Assembly (NCBI GenBank): GCA_028752905.1
Contig: JAQNBH010000013.1
Coordinates: 21,263,477 to 21,327,476 of the forward strand
Origin: Cladorhizidae sp. MBARI D1340-BT2
Taxonomy: Eukaryota; Porifera; Demospongiae; Poecilosclerida; Cladorhizidae
Reading direction: 5' to 3'
DNA length: 64,000 nucleotides
Position numbers and translations under genes: made by a program. How positions within the stretch are numbered: the first letter of the stretch is position 1; the number at the start of each line of letters is the position of its first letter. Below are positions 10,934 through 25,248 of this stretch, piece after piece. A model generated the notes under the pieces. The model was not told where the DNA came from. It ran no database searches and was given only the letters and a program-made list of their open reading frames with translations.

Positions 10934-12595
10934 ATCAAGATAGAGAACACATAATGAAACCTATCATTCGAATCATATCAAGTCCATTACAGTGAAGTTT
11001 GCAGAATATTATGGATGTTTGATATCAACAGAGAGCACAGGGAGAGACCAATCTTAATAGCTATATATCAAGTTTATTCAGTGAAGTGTGGAGAATCTAT
11101 GAAGCTAACCTGTCTAGCATCAAGATAGAGAACACATAGAGAAACCTATCATTCGAGTCATATCAAGTCCATTACAGTGAAGTATGCATAATAAATGGGT
11201 TTTTGGTATCAACAGAGAGCACAGAGAGAGACCTGTCTTAATAGCTATATATCAATGAAGTTTGGAGAATCCATGAAGCTAACATATTTAGCATCAAGAG
11301 AGAGCAGAGAGAAACCTATCTTGTGATTCTATCAAGTCCATTACTGTGAAGTATGCAAAATATACGGATGTTTGGTATCAAGAGAGAGAACAGAGAGAGG
11401 CCTACCTTTAGAGCTATATATCAAGTCTATTAATTGAAGTGTAGAGAATCTATGAAGCTAACATGTTTAGCACAAGATAGAGAACACTGAGAGATACCTA
11501 TCTTGCAAGTCCATTACAGTGAAGGGTGCAGAATATATGGATGTTTGGTATCAAGAGAGAGCACTTAGAGAGTCCTATCTTAATAGCTATACATCAAGTC
11601 TATTCAGTGAAGTGTGGATAATCTACGAAGCTAACATGTTTACCATCAAGTAAGAGTACAATTCATAACTGCCCTAATTAACAAGACCAAAGTCCCAGAT
11701 TTTGTCAACTGATAGAGAAGGCCCTTATCTGCAACATATCAACAGATTATCAATAAATGTAGTGGTTTTTCACTGGCAGGCCACCGCTTTGGCAACTGGA
11801 AAACGCCAGGAAATATCGCAAACCTTACCACTTTAAATCACCATAACTTGCTAATACTTAGAGTACTCAAAAATTTGGCACGTACAAAAGACAGATAATT
11901 AGAAGGGCTATCAGGTGATATAAAAATTATCTTTTTTGGATAAAGTTTAGAAAAGTTATGAGCTTTACGGCAAAAAAAAAAGATTTTTGGGGGGAAAATG
12001 AGAAACATATAGACCAAATTAGGGCAAATATCAAGATAGAGAACACATAATGAAACCTATCATTCGAATCATATCAAGTCCATTACAGTGAAGTGTGCTG
12101 AATATATGGATGTTTGTATCAAGAGAGAGCACTTAGAGAGTCCTATGTTAATAGCTTTACATCAAGTCTATTCAGTGAAGTGTGGATAATCTACGAAGCT
12201 AACATGTTTAGCATCAAGTAAGAGTACAATTCATAACTGCCCTAATTAACAAGACCATGTCCCAGATTTTGTCAACTGATAGAGAAGGCCCTTATCTGCA
12301 ACATGTCAACAGATTATCAATAAATGTAGTGGTTTTTCACTGGCAGGCAACCGCTTTGGCAACTGGAAAACGCCAGGAAATATCGCAAACCTTACCACTT
12401 CAAATCACCATAACTTGCTAATACTTAGAGTACTCAAACTTTTGGCACGTACAAAAGACAGATAATTAGAAGGGCTATCCGGTGATATAAAAATTATCTT
12501 TTTTGGGTAAAGTGTAGAACAGTTATGAGCTTTACGGCAAAAAAACAAGATTTTTGGGGGAAAATGAGAAACATATAGTCCAAATTAGGGCAAAT
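10934..12595. repeat. Unit U8, type L (1662 bp)
   Basis: Monomers 10934-11644, alpha core 11645-12029, short dimer 12030-12212, beta core 12213-12595 (G5 instead of G6 near its end). Confidence 0.9.
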
Positions 12596-14257
12596 ATCAA
12601 GATAGAGAACACATAATGAAACCTATCATTCGAATCATATCAAGTCCATTACAGTGAAGTTTGCAGAATATTATGGATGTTTGATATCAACAGAGAGCAC
12701 AGGGAGAGACCAATCTTAATAGCTATATATCAAGTTTATTCAGTGAAGTGTGGAGAATCTATGAAGCTAACCTGTCTAGCATCAAGATAGAGAACACATA
12801 GAGAAACCTATCATTCGAGTCATATCAAGTCCATTACAGTGAAGTATGCATAATAAATGGGTTTTTGGTATCAACAGAGAGCACAGAGAGAGACCTGTCT
12901 TAATAGCTATATATCAATGAAGTTTGGAGAATCCATGAAGCTAACATATTTAGCATCAAGAGAGAGCAGAGAGAAACCTATCTTGTGATTCTATCAAGTC
13001 CATTACTGTGAAGTATGCAAAATATACGGATGTTTGGTATCAAGAGAGAGAACAGAGAGAGGCCTACCTTTAGAGCTATATATCAAGTCTATTAATTGAA
13101 GTGTAGAGAATCTATGAAGCTAACATGTTTAGCACAAGATAGAGAACACTGAGAGATACCTATCTTGCAAGTCCATTACAGTGAAGGGTGCAGAATATAT
13201 GGATGTTTGGTATCAAGAGAGAGCACTTAGAGAGTCCTATCTTAATAGCTATACATCAAGTCTATTCAGTGAAGTGTGGATAATCTACGAAGCTAACATG
13301 TTTACCATCAAGTAAGAGTACAATTCATAACTGCCCTAATTAACAAGACCAAAGTCCCAGATTTTGTCAACTGATAGAGAAGGCCCTTATCTGCAACATA
13401 TCAACAGATTATCAATAAATGTAGTGGTTTTTCACTGGCAGGCCACCGCTTTGGCAACTGGAAAACGCCAGGAAATATCGCAAACCTTACCACTTTAAAT
13501 CACCATAACTTGCTAATACTTAGAGTACTCAAAAATTTGGCACGTACAAAAGACAGATAATTAGAAGGGCTATCAGGTGATATAAAAATTATCTTTTTTG
13601 GATAAAGTTTAGAAAAGTTATGAGCTTTACGGCAAAAAAAAAAGATTTTTGGGGGGAAAATGAGAAACATATAGACCAAATTAGGGCAAATATCAAGATA
13701 GAGAACACATAATGAAACCTATCATTCGAATCATATCAAGTCCATTACAGTGAAGTGTGCTGAATATATGGATGTTTGTATCAAGAGAGAGCACTTAGAG
13801 AGTCCTATGTTAATAGCTTTACATCAAGTCTATTCAGTGAAGTGTGGATAATCTACGAAGCTAACATGTTTAGCATCAAGTAAGAGTACAATTCATAACT
13901 GCCCTAATTAACAAGACCATGTCCCAGATTTTGTCAACTGATAGAGAAGGCCCTTATCTGCAACATGTCAACAGATTATCAATAAATGTAGTGGTTTTTC
14001 ACTGGCAGGCAACCGCTTTGGCAACTGGAAAACGCCAGGAAATATCGCAAACCTTACCACTTCAAATCACCATAACTTGCTAATACTTAGAGTACTCAAA
14101 CTTTTGGCACGTACAAAAGACAGATAATTAGAAGGGCTATCCGGTGATATAAAAATTATCTTTTTTGGGTAAAGTGTAGAACAGTTATGAGCTTTACGGC
14201 AAAAAAACAAGATTTTTGGGGGAAAATGAGAAACATATAGTCCAAATTAGGGCAAAT
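12596..14257. repeat. Unit U9, type L (1662 bp)
   Basis: Monomers 12596-13306, alpha core 13307-13691, short dimer 13692-13874, beta core 13875-14257. No marker separates it from U8, so the two look like a recent tandem duplication. Confidence 0.9.
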
Positions 14258-15920
14258 ATCAAGATAGAGAACACATAATGAAACCTATCATTCGAATCAT
14301 ATCAAGTCCATTACAGTGAAGTTTGCAGAATATTATGGATGTTTGATATCAACAGAGAGCACAGGGAGAGACCAATCTTAATAGCTATATATCAAGTTTA
14401 TTCAGTGAAGTGTGGAGAATCTATGAAGCTAACCTGTCTAGCATCAAGATAGAGAACACATAGAGAAACCTATCATTCGAGTCATATCAAGTCCATTACA
14501 GTGAAGTATGCATAATAAATGGGTTTTTGGTATCAACAGAGAGCACAGAGAGAGACCTGTCTTAATAGCTATATATCAATGAAGTTTGGAGAATCCATGA
14601 AGCTAACATATTTAGCATCAAGAGAGAGCAGAGAGAAACCTATCTTGTGATTCTATCAAGTCCATTACTGTGAAGTATGCAAAATATACGGATGTTTGGT
14701 ATCAAGAGAGAGAACAGAGAGAGGCCTACCTTTAGAGCTATATATCAAGTCTATTAATTGAAGTGTAGAGAATCTATGAAGCTAACATGTTTAGCACAAG
14801 ATAGAGAACACTGAGAGATACCTATCTTGCAAGTCCATTACAGTGAAGGGTGCAGAATATATGGATGTTTGGTATCAAGAGAGAGCACTTAGAGAGTCCT
14901 ATCTTAATAGCTATACATCAAGTCTATTCAGTGAAGTGTGGATAATCTACGAAGCTAACATGTTTACCATCAAGTAAGAGTACAATTCATAACTGCCCTA
15001 ATTAACAAGACCAAAGTCCCAGATTTTGTCAACTGATAGAGAAGGCCCTTATCTGCAACATATCAACAGATTATCAATAAATGTAGTGGTTTTTCACTGG
15101 CAGGCCACCGCTTTGGCAACTGGAAAACGCCAGGAAATATCGCAAACCTTACCACTTTAAATCACCATAACTTGCTAATACTTAGAGTACTCAAAAATTT
15201 GGCACGTACAAAAGACAGATAATTAGAAGGGCTATCAGGTGATATAAAAATTATCTTTTTTGGATAAAGTTTAGAAAAGTTATGAGCTTTACGGCAAAAA
15301 AAAAAGATTTTTGGGGGGAAAATGAGAAACATATAGACCAAATTAGGGCAAATATCAAGATAGAGAACACATAATGAAACCTATCATTCGAATCATATCA
15401 AGTCCATTACAGTGAAGTGTGCTGAATATATGGATGTTTGTATCAAGAGAGAGCACTTAGAGAGTCCTATGTTAATAGCTTTACATCAAGTCTATTCAGT
15501 GAAGTGTGGATAATCTACGAAGCTAACATGTTTAGCATCAAGTAAGAGTACAATTCATAACTGCCCTAATTAACAAGACCATGTCCCAGATTTTGTCAAC
15601 TGATAGAGAAGGCCCTTATCTGCAACATGTCAACAGATTATCAATAAATGTAGTGGTTTTTCACTGGCAGGCAACCGCTTTGGCAACTGGAAAACGCCAG
15701 GAAATATCGCAAACCTTACCACTTCAAATCACCATAACTTGCTAATACTTAGAGTACTCAAACTTTTGGCACGTACAAAAGACAGATAATTAGAAGGGCT
15801 ATCCGGTGATATAAAAATTATCTTTTTGGGGTAAAGTGTAGAACAGTTATGAGCTTTACGGCAAAAAAACAAGATTTTTGGGGGGAAAATGAGAAACATA
15901 TAGTCCAAATTAGGGCAAAT
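14258..15920. repeat. Unit U10, type L (1663 bp)
   Basis: Monomers 14258-14968, alpha core 14969-15353, short dimer 15354-15536, beta core 15537-15920 with tctttttggggtaaag. Third consecutive L unit. The left end of the 9.3-kb duplicated segment lies in this beta core near 15767. Confidence 0.9.
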
Positions 15921-17016
15921 ATCAAGATAGAGAACACATAATGAAACCTATCATTCGAATCATATCAAGTCCATTACAGTGAAGTTTGCAGAATATTATG
16001 GATGTTTGATATCAACAGAGAGCACAGGGAGAGACCAATCTTAATAGCTATATATCAAGTTTATTCAGTGAAGTGTGGAGAATCTATGAAGCTAACCTGT
16101 CTAGCATCAAGATAGAGAACACATAGAGAAACCTATCATTCGAGTCATATCAAGTCCATTACAGTGAAGTATGCATAATAAATGGGTTTTTGGTATCAAC
16201 AGAGAGCACAGAGAGAGACCTGTCTTAATAGCTATATATCAATGAAGTTTGGAGAATCCATGAAGCTAACATATTTAGCATCAAGAGAGAGCAGAGAGAA
16301 ACCTATCTTGTGATTCTATCAAGTCCATTACTGTGAAGTATGCAGAATATACGGATGTTTGGTATCAAGAGAGAGAACAGAGAGAGGCCTACCTTTAGAG
16401 CTATATATCAAGTCTATTAATTGAAGTGTAGAGAATCTATGAAGCTAACATGTTTAGCACAAGATAGAGAACACTGAGAGATACCTATCTTGCAAGTCCA
16501 TTACAGTGAAGGGTGCAGAATATATGGATGTTTGGTATCAAGAGAGAGCACTTAGAGAGTCCTATCTTAATAGCTATACATCAAGTCTATTCAGTGAAGT
16601 GTGGATAATCTACGAAGCTAACATGTTTACCATCAAGTAAGAGTACAATTCATAACTGCCCTAATTAACAAGACCAAAGTCCCAGATTTTGTCAACTGAT
16701 AGAGAAGGCCCTTATCTGCAACATATCAACAGATTATCAATAAATGTAGTGGTTTTTCACTGGCAGGCCACCGCTTTGGCAACTGGAAAACGCCAGGAAA
16801 TATCGCAAACCTTACCACTTCAAATCGTCATAACTTGCTAATACTTAGAGTACTCAAACTTTTGGCACGTACAAAAGACAGATAATTAGAAGGGCTATCC
16901 GGTGATATAAAAATTATCTTTTTTGGGTAAAGTGTAGAACAGTTATGAGCTTTACGGCAAAAAAACAAGATTTTTGGGGGGAAAATGAGAAACATATAGT
17001 CCAAATTAGGGCAAAT
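15921..17016. repeat. Unit U11, type S (1096 bp)
   Basis: Monomers 15921-16631, hybrid core 16632-17016 with caaatcgtcataac followed by caaacttttggc and ending atagtccaaatt. Counterpart of U20. Confidence 0.9.
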
Positions 17017-18112
17017 ATCAAGATAGAGAACACATAATGAAACCTATCATTCGAATCATATCAAGTCCATTACAGTGAAGTTTGCAGAATATTATGGATG
17101 TTTGATATCAACAGAGAGCACAGGGAGAGACCAATCTTAATAGCTATATATCAAGTTTATTCAGTGAAGTGTGGAGAATCTATGAAGCTAACCTGTCTAG
17201 CATCAAGATAGAGAACACATAGAGAAACCTATCATTCGAGTCATATCAAGTCCATTACAGTGAAGTATGCATAATAAATGGGTTTTTGGTATCAACAGAG
17301 AGCACAGAGAGAGACCTGTCTTAATAGCTATATATCAATGAAGTTTGGAGAATCCATGAAGCTAACATATTTAGCATCAAGAGAGAGCAGAGAGAAACCT
17401 ATCTTGTGATTCTATCAAGTCCATTACTGTGAAGTATGCAGAATATACGGATGTTTGGTATCAAGAGAGAGAACAGAGAGAGGCCTACCTTTAGAGCTAT
17501 ATATCAAGTCTATTAATTGAAGTGTAGAGAATCTATGAAGCTAACATGTTTAGCACAAGATAGAGAACACTGAGAGATACCTATCTTGCAAGTCCATTAC
17601 AGTGAAGGGTGCAGAATATATGGATGTTTGGTATCAAGAGAGAGCACTTAGAGAGTCCTATCTTAATAGCTATACATCAAGTCTATTCAGTGAAGTGTGG
17701 ATAATCTACGAAGCTAACATGTTTACCATCAAGTAAGAGTACAATTCATAACTGCCCTAATTAACAAGACCAAAGTCCCAGATTTTGTCAACTGATAGAG
17801 AAGGCCCTTATCTGCAACATATCAACAGATTATCAATAAATGTAGTGGTTTTTCACTGGCAGGCCACCGCTTTGGCAACTGGAAAACGCCAGGAAATATC
17901 GCAAACCTTACCACTTCAAATCGTCATAACTTGCTAATACTTAGAGTACTCAAAAATGTGGCACGTACAAAAGACAGATAATTAGAAGGGCTATCCGGTG
18001 ATATAAAAATTATCTTTTTTGGGTAAAGTGTAGAACAGTTATGAGCTTTACGGCAAAAAAACAAGATTTTTGGGGGGAAAATGAGAAACATATAGACCAA
18101 ATTAGGGCAAAT
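17017..18112. repeat. Unit U12, type S (1096 bp)
   Basis: Monomers 17017-17727, hybrid core 17728-18112 with caaatcgtcataac and caaaaatgtggcacg. Counterpart of U21. Confidence 0.9.
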
Positions 18113-19205
18113 ATCAAGATAGAGAACACATAATGAAACCTATCATTCGAATCATATCAAGTCCATTACAGTGAAGTTTGCAGAATATTATGGATGTTTG
18201 ATATCAACAGAGAGCACAGGGAGAGACCAATCTTAATAGCTATATATCAAGTTTATTCAGTGAAGTGTGGAGAATCTATGAAGCTAACCTGTCTAGCATC
18301 AAGATAGAGAACACATAGAGAAACCTATCATTCGAGTCATATCAAGTCCATTACAGTGAAGTATGCATAATAAATGTTTTTTTTGTATCAACAGAGAGCA
18401 CAGAGAGAGACCTGTCTTAATAGCTATATATCAATGAAGTTTGGAGAATCCATGAAGCTAACATATTTAGCATCAAGAGAGAGCAGAGAGAAACCTATCT
18501 TGTGATTCTATCAAGTCCATTACTGTGAAGTATGCAGAATATACGGATGTTTGGTATCAAGAGAGAGAACAGAGAGAGGCCTACCTTTAGAGCTATATAT
18601 CAAGTCTATTAATTGAAGTGTAGAGAATCTATGAAGCTAACATGTTTAGCACAAGATAGAGAACACTGAGAGATACCTATCTTGCAAGTCCATTACAGTG
18701 AAGTGTGCAGAATATATGGATGTTTGTATCAAGAGAGAGCACTTAGAGAGTCCTATGTTAATAGCTTTACATCAAGTCTATTCAGTGAAGTGTGGATAAT
18801 CTACGAAGCTAACATGTTTAGCATCAAGTAAGAGTACAATTCATAACTGCCCTAATTAACAAGACCATGTCCCAGATTTTGTCAACTGATAGAGAAGGCC
18901 CTTATCTGCAACATGTCAACAGATTATCAATAAATGTAGTGGTTTTTCACTGGCAGGCAACCGCTTTGGCAACTGGAAAACGCCAGGAAATATCGCAAAC
19001 CTTACCACTTCAAATCACCATAACTTGCTAATACTTAGAGTACTCAAACTTTTGGCACGTACAAAAGACAGATAATTAGAAGGGCTATCCGGTGATATAA
19101 AAATTATCTTTTTTGGGTAAAGTGTAGAACAGTTATGAGCTTTACGGCAAAAAAACAAGATTTTTGGGGGAAAATGAGAAACATATAGTCCAAATTAGGG
19201 CAAAT
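18113..19205. repeat. Unit U13, type S' (1093 bp)
   Basis: Monomers 18113-18822 with the m7/dimer junction and the T8 form of m3; beta core 18823-19205 (G5). Counterpart of U22. Confidence 0.9.
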
Positions 19206-20867
19206 ATCAAGATAGAGAACACATAATGAAACCTATCATTCGAATCATATCAAGTCCATTACAGTGAAGTTTGCAGAATATTATGGATGTTTGATATCAA
19301 CAGAGAGCACAGGGAGAGACCAATCTTAATAGCTATATATCAAGTTTATTCAGTGAAGTGTGGAGAATCTATGAAGCTAACCTGTCTAGCATCAAGATAG
19401 AGAACACATAGAGAAACCTATCATTCGAGTCATATCAAGTCCATTACAGTGAAGTATGCATAATAAATGGGTTTTTGGTATCAACAGAGAGCACAGAGAG
19501 AGACCTGTCTTAATAGCTATATATCAATGAAGTTTGGAGAATCCATGAAGCTAACATATTTAGCATCAAGAGAGAGCAGAGAGAAACCTATCTTGTGATT
19601 CTATCAAGTCCATTACTGTGAAGTATGCAAAATATACGGATGTTTGGTATCAAGAGAGAGAACAGAGAGAGGCCTACCTTTAGAGCTATATATCAAGTCT
19701 ATTAATTGAAGTGTAGAGAATCTATGAAGCTAACATGTTTAGCACAAGATAGAGAACACTGAGAGATACCTATCTTGCAAGTCCATTACAGTGAAGGGTG
19801 CAGAATATATGGATGTTTGGTATCAAGAGAGAGCACTTAGAGAGTCCTATCTTAATAGCTATACATCAAGTCTATTCAGTGAAGTGTGGATAATCTACGA
19901 AGCTAACATGTTTACCATCAAGTAAGAGTACAATTCAAAACTGCCCTAATTAACAAGACCAAAGTCCCAGATTTTGTCAACTGATAGAGAAGGCCCTTAT
20001 CTGCAACATATCAACAGATTATCAATAAATGTAGTGGTTTTTCACTGGCAGGCCACCGCTTTGGCAACTGGAAAACGCCAGGAAATATCGCAAACCTTAC
20101 CACTTTAAATCACCATAACTTGCTAATACTTAGAGTACTCAAAAATTTGGCACATACAAAAGACAGATAATTAGAAGGGCTATCAGGTGATATAAAAATT
20201 ATCTTTTTTGGATAAAGTTTAGAAAAGTTATGAGCTTTACGGCAAAAAAAAAAATTTTTGGGGGGAAAATGAGAAACATATAGACCAAATTAGGGCAAAT
20301 ATCAAGATAGAGAACACATAATGAAACCTATCATTCGAATCATATCAAGTCCATTACAGTGAAGTGTGCTGAATATATGGATGTTTGTATCAAGAGAGAG
20401 CACTTAGAGAGTCCTATGTTAATAGCTTTACATCAAGTCTATTCAGTGAAGTGTGGATAATCTACGAAGCTAACATGTTTAGCATCAAGTAAGAGTACAA
20501 TTCATAACTGCCCTAATTAACAAGACCATGTCCCAGATTTTGTCAACTGATAGAGAAGGCCCTTATCTGCAACATGTCAACAGATTATCAATAAATGTAG
20601 TGGTTTTTCACTGGCAGGCAACCGCTTTGGCAACTGGAAAACGCCAGGAAATATCGCAAACCTTACCACTTCAAATCACCATAACTTGCTAATACTTAGA
20701 GTACTCAAACTTTTGGCACGTACAAAAGACAGATAATTAGAAGGGCTATCCGGTGATATAAAAATTATCTTTTTTGGGTAAAGTGTAGAACAGTTATGAG
20801 CTTTACGGCAAAAAAACAAGATTTTTGGGGGGAAAATGAGAAACATATAGTCCAAATTAGGGCAAAT
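19206..20867. repeat. Unit U14, type L (1662 bp)
   Basis: Monomers 19206-19916, alpha core 19917-20300, short dimer 20301-20483, beta core 20484-20867. The alpha core has rare variants ggcacatacaaaag and an A-tract running into attttt without the usual g; both recur in U23. The private change caattcaaaactgcc (about 19931) alters the left TA flank of the core element. Confidence 0.9.
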
Positions 20868-21960
20868 ATCAAGATAGAGAACACATAATGAAACCTATCA
20901 TTCGAATCATATCAAGTCCATTACAGTGAAGTTTGCAGAATATTATGGATGTTTGATATCAACAGAGAGCACAGGGAGAGACCAATCTTAATAGCTATAT
21001 ATCAAGTTTATTCAGTGAAGTGTGGAGAATCTATGAAGCTAACCTGTCTAGCATCAAGATAGAGAACACATAGAGAAACCTATCATTCGAGTCATATCAA
21101 GTCCATTACAGTGAAGTATGCATAATAAATGGGTTTTTGGTATCAACAGAGAGCACAGAGAGAGACCTGTCTTAATAGCTATATATCAATGAAGTTTGGA
21201 GAATCCATGAAGCTAACATATTTAGCATCAAGAGAGAGCAGAGAGAAACCTATCTTGTGATTCTATCAAGTCCATTACTGTGAAGTATGCAGAATATACG
21301 GATGTTTGGTATCAAGAGAGAGAACAGAGAGAGGCCTACCTTTAGAGCTATATATCAAGTCTATTAATTGAAGTGTAGAGAATCTATGAAGCTAACATGT
21401 TTAGCACAAGATAGAGAACACTGAGAGATACCTATCTTGCAAGTCCATTACAGTGAAGTGTGCAGAATATATGGATGTTTGTATCAAGAGAGAGCACTTA
21501 GAGAGTCCTATGTTAATAGCTTTACATCAAGTCTATTCAGTGAAGTGTGGATAATCTACGAAGCTAACATGTTTAGCATCAAGTAAGAGTACAATTCATA
21601 ACTGCCCTAATTAACAAGACCATGTCCCAGATTTTGTCAACTGATAGAGAAGGCCCTTATCTGCAACATGTCAACAGATTATCAATAAATGTAGTGGTTT
21701 TTCACTGGCAGGCAACCGCTTTGGCAACTGGAAAACGCCAGGAAATATCGCAAACCTTACCACTTCAAATCACCATAACTTGCTAATACTTAGAGTACTC
21801 AAACTTTTGGCACGTACAAAAGACAGATAATTAGAAGGGCTATCCGGTGATATAAAAATTATCTTTTTTGGGTAAAGTGTAGAACAGTTATGAGCTTTAC
21901 GGCAAAAAAACAAGATTTTTGGGGGAAAATGAGAAACATATAGTCCAAATTAGGGCAAAT
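20868..21960. repeat. Unit U15, type S' (1093 bp)
   Basis: Monomers 20868-21577, beta core 21578-21960. Its counterpart U24 differs over 21459-21624, where U15 has the S' junction and U24 has ordinary m7-m8 and an alpha core start. Confidence 0.9.
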
Positions 21961-23056
21961 ATCAAGATAGAGAACACATAATGAAACCTATCATTCGAAT
22001 CATATCAAGTCCATTACAGTGAAGTTTGCAGAATATTATGGATGTTTGATATCAACAGAGAGCACAGGGAGAGACCAATCTTAATAGCTATATATCAAGT
22101 TTATTCAGTGAAGTGTGGAGAATCTATGAAGCTAACCTGTCTAGCATCAAGATAGAGAACACATAGAGAAACCTATCATTCGAGTCATATCAAGTCCATT
22201 ACAGTGAAGTATGCATAATAAATGGGTTTTTGGTATCAACAGAGAGCACAGAGAGAGACCTGTCTTAATAGCTATATATCAATGAAGTTTGGAGAATCCA
22301 TGAAGCTAACATATTTAGCATCAAGAGAGAGCAGAGAGAAACCTATCTTGTGATTCTATCAAGTCCATTACTGTGAAGTATGCAGAATATACGGATGTTT
22401 GGTATCAAGAGAGAGAACAGAGAGAGGCCTACCTTTAGAGCTATATATCAAGTCTATTAATTGAAGTGTAGAGAATCTATGAAGCTAACATGTTTAGCAC
22501 AAGATAGAGAACACTGAGAGATACCTATCTTGCAAGTCCATTACAGTGAAGGGTGCAGAATATATGGATGTTTGGTATCAAGAGAGAGCACTTAGAGAGT
22601 CCTATCTTAATAGCTATACATCAAGTCTATTCAGTGAAGTGTGGATAATCTACGAAGCTAACATGTTTACCATCAAGTAAGAGTACAATTCATAACTGCC
22701 CTAATTAACAAGACCAAAGTCCCAGATTTTGTCAACTGATAGAGAAGGCCCTTATCTGCAACATATCAACAGATTATCAATAAATGTAGTGGTTTTTCAC
22801 TGGCAGGCCACCGCTTTGGCAACTGGAAAACGCCAGGAAATATCGCAAACCTTACCACTTCAAATCGTCATAACTTGCTAATACTTAGAGTACTCAAAAA
22901 TGTGGCACGTACAAAAGACAGATAATTAGAAGGGCTATCCGGTGATATAAAAATTATCTTTTTTGGGTAAAGTGTAGAACAGTTATGAGCTTTACGGCAA
23001 AAAAACAATATTTTTGGGGGGAAAATGAGAAACATATAGACCAAATTAGGGCAAAT
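21961..23056. repeat. Unit U16, type S (1096 bp)
   Basis: Monomers 21961-22671, hybrid core 22672-23056 with the rare caatatttttgg (g to t) near 23006. Counterpart of U25. Confidence 0.9.
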
Positions 23057-24152
23057 ATCAAGATAGAGAACACATAATGAAACCTATCATTCGAATCATA
23101 TCAAGTCCATTACAGTGAAGTTTGCAGAATATTATGGATGTTTGATATCAACAGAGAGCACAGGGAGAGACCAATCTTAATAGCTATATATCAAGTTTAT
23201 TCAGTGAAGTGTGGAGAATCTATGAAGCTAACCTGTCTAGCATCAAGATAGAGAACACATAGAGAAACCTATCATTCGAGTCATATCAAGTCCATTACAG
23301 TGAAGTATGCATAATAAATTTTTTTTTTGTATCAACAGAGAGCACAGAGAGAGACCTGTCTTAATAGCTATATATCAATGAAGTTTGGAGAATCCATGAA
23401 GCTAACATATTTAGCATCAAGAGAGAGCAGAGAGAAACCTATCTTGTGATTCTATCAAGTCCATTACTGTGAATTATGCAGAATATACGGATGTTTGGTA
23501 TCAAGAGAGAGAACAGAGAGAGGCCTACCTTTAGAGCTATATATCAAGTCTATTAATTGAAGTGTAGAGAATCTATGAAGCTAACATGTTTAGCACAAGA
23601 TAGAGAACACTGAGAGATACCTATCTTGCAAGTCCATTACAGTGAAGTGTGCAGAATATATGGATGTTTGGTATCAAGAGAGAGCACTTAGAGAGTCCTA
23701 TCTTAATAGCTATACATCAACTCTATTCAGTGAAGTGTGGATAATCTACGAAGCTAACATGTTTAGCATCAAGTAAGAGTACAATTCATAACTGCCCTAA
23801 TTAACAAGACCAAAGTCCCAGATTTTGTCAACTGATAGAGAAGGCCCTTATCTCCAACATGTCAACAGATTATCAATAAATGTAGTGGTTTTTCACTGGC
23901 AGGCAACCGCTTTGGCAACTGGAAAACGCCAGGAAATATCGCAAACCTTACCACTTCAAATCACCATAACTTGCTAATACTTAGAGTACTCAAACTTTTG
24001 GCACGTACAAAAGACAGATAATTAGAAGGGCTATCCGGTGATATAAAAATTATCTTTTGGGGGTAAAGTGTAGAACAGTTATGAGCTTTACGGCAAAAAA
24101 ACAAGATTTTTGGGGGGAAAATGAGAAACATATAGTCCAAATTAGGGCAAAT
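23057..24152. repeat. Unit U17, type S with unusual hybrid core (1096 bp)
   Basis: Monomers 23057-23767, core 23768-24152. m3 ends in a T run without the preceding g, m5 has gtgaattatgcag, m8 has acatcaactctattc. The core joins gaccaaagtccc to tctccaacatgtcaac and a beta remainder, with tcttttgggggtaaag near the end. Counterpart of U26. Confidence 0.9.
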
Positions 24153-25248
24153 ATCAAGATAGAGAACACATAATGAAACCTATCATTCGAATCATATCAA
24201 GTCCATTACAGTGAAGTTTGCAGAATATTATGGATGTTTGATATCAACAGAGAGCACAGGGAGAGACCAATCTTAATAGCTATATATCAAGTTTATTCAG
24301 TGAAGTGTGGAGAATCTATGAAGCTAACCTGTCTAGCATCAAGATAGAGAACACATAGAGAAACCTATCATTCGAGTCATATCAAGTCCATTACAGTGAA
24401 GTATGCATAATAAATGGGTTTTTGGTATCAACAGAGAGCACAGAGAGAGACCTGTCTTAATAGCTATATATCAATGAAGTTTGGAGAATCCATGAAGCTA
24501 ACATATTTAGCATCAAGAGAGAGCAGAGAGAAACCTATCTTGTGATTCTATCAAGTCCATTACTGTGAAGTATGCAGAATATACGGATGTTTGGTATCAA
24601 GAGAGAGAACAGAGAGAGGCCTACCTTTAGAGCTATATATCAAGTCTATTAATTGAAGTGTAGAGAATCTATGAAGCTAACATGTTTAGCACAAGATAGA
24701 GAACACTGAGAGATACCTATCTTGCAAGTCCATTACAGTGAAGGGTGCAGAATATATGGATGTTTGGTATCAAGAGAGAGCACTTAGAGAGTCCTATCTT
24801 AATAGCTATACATCAAGTCTATTCAGTGAAGTGTGGATAATCTACGAAGCTAACATGTTTACCATCAAGTAAGAGTACAATTCATAACTGCCCTAATTAA
24901 CAAGACCAAAGTCCCAGATTTTGTCAACTGATAGAGAAGGCCCTTATCTGCAACATATCAACAGATTATCAATAAATGTAGTGGTTTTTCACTGGCAGGC
25001 CACCGCTTTGGCAACTGGAAAACGCCAGGAAATATCGCAAACCTTACCACTTCAAATCGTCATAACTTGCTAATACTTAGAGTACTCAAACTTTTGGCAC
25101 GTACAAAAGACAGATAATTAGAAGGGCTATCCGGTGATATAAAAATTATCTTTTTTGGGTAAAGTGTAGAACAGTTATGAGCTTTACGGCAAAAAAACAA
25201 GATTTTTGGGGGGAAAATGAGAAACATATAGTCCAAATTAGGGCAAAT
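24153..25248. repeat. Unit U18, type S (1096 bp)
   Basis: Monomers 24153-24863, hybrid core 24864-25248 with caaatcgtcataac and caaacttttggc. Duplication A ends inside this core at about 25090. Confidence 0.9.

Larger units (their letters stand above)
15767..25090. repeat. Segmental duplication A, copy 1 (about 9.3 kb)
   Basis: Matches 26191-35516 at offset 10424, then 10426. The order of units and rare variants is shared: tctttttggggtaaag, then a core with caaatcgtcat plus caaacttttggc, S' unit, L unit with cacatacaaaag and an A-tract joined to attttt, caatattttt, and a core with tctccaacatgtc. One internal patch (21459-21624) differs. Boundaries are set by the first differing markers, not by alignment. 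Confidence 0.8.
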
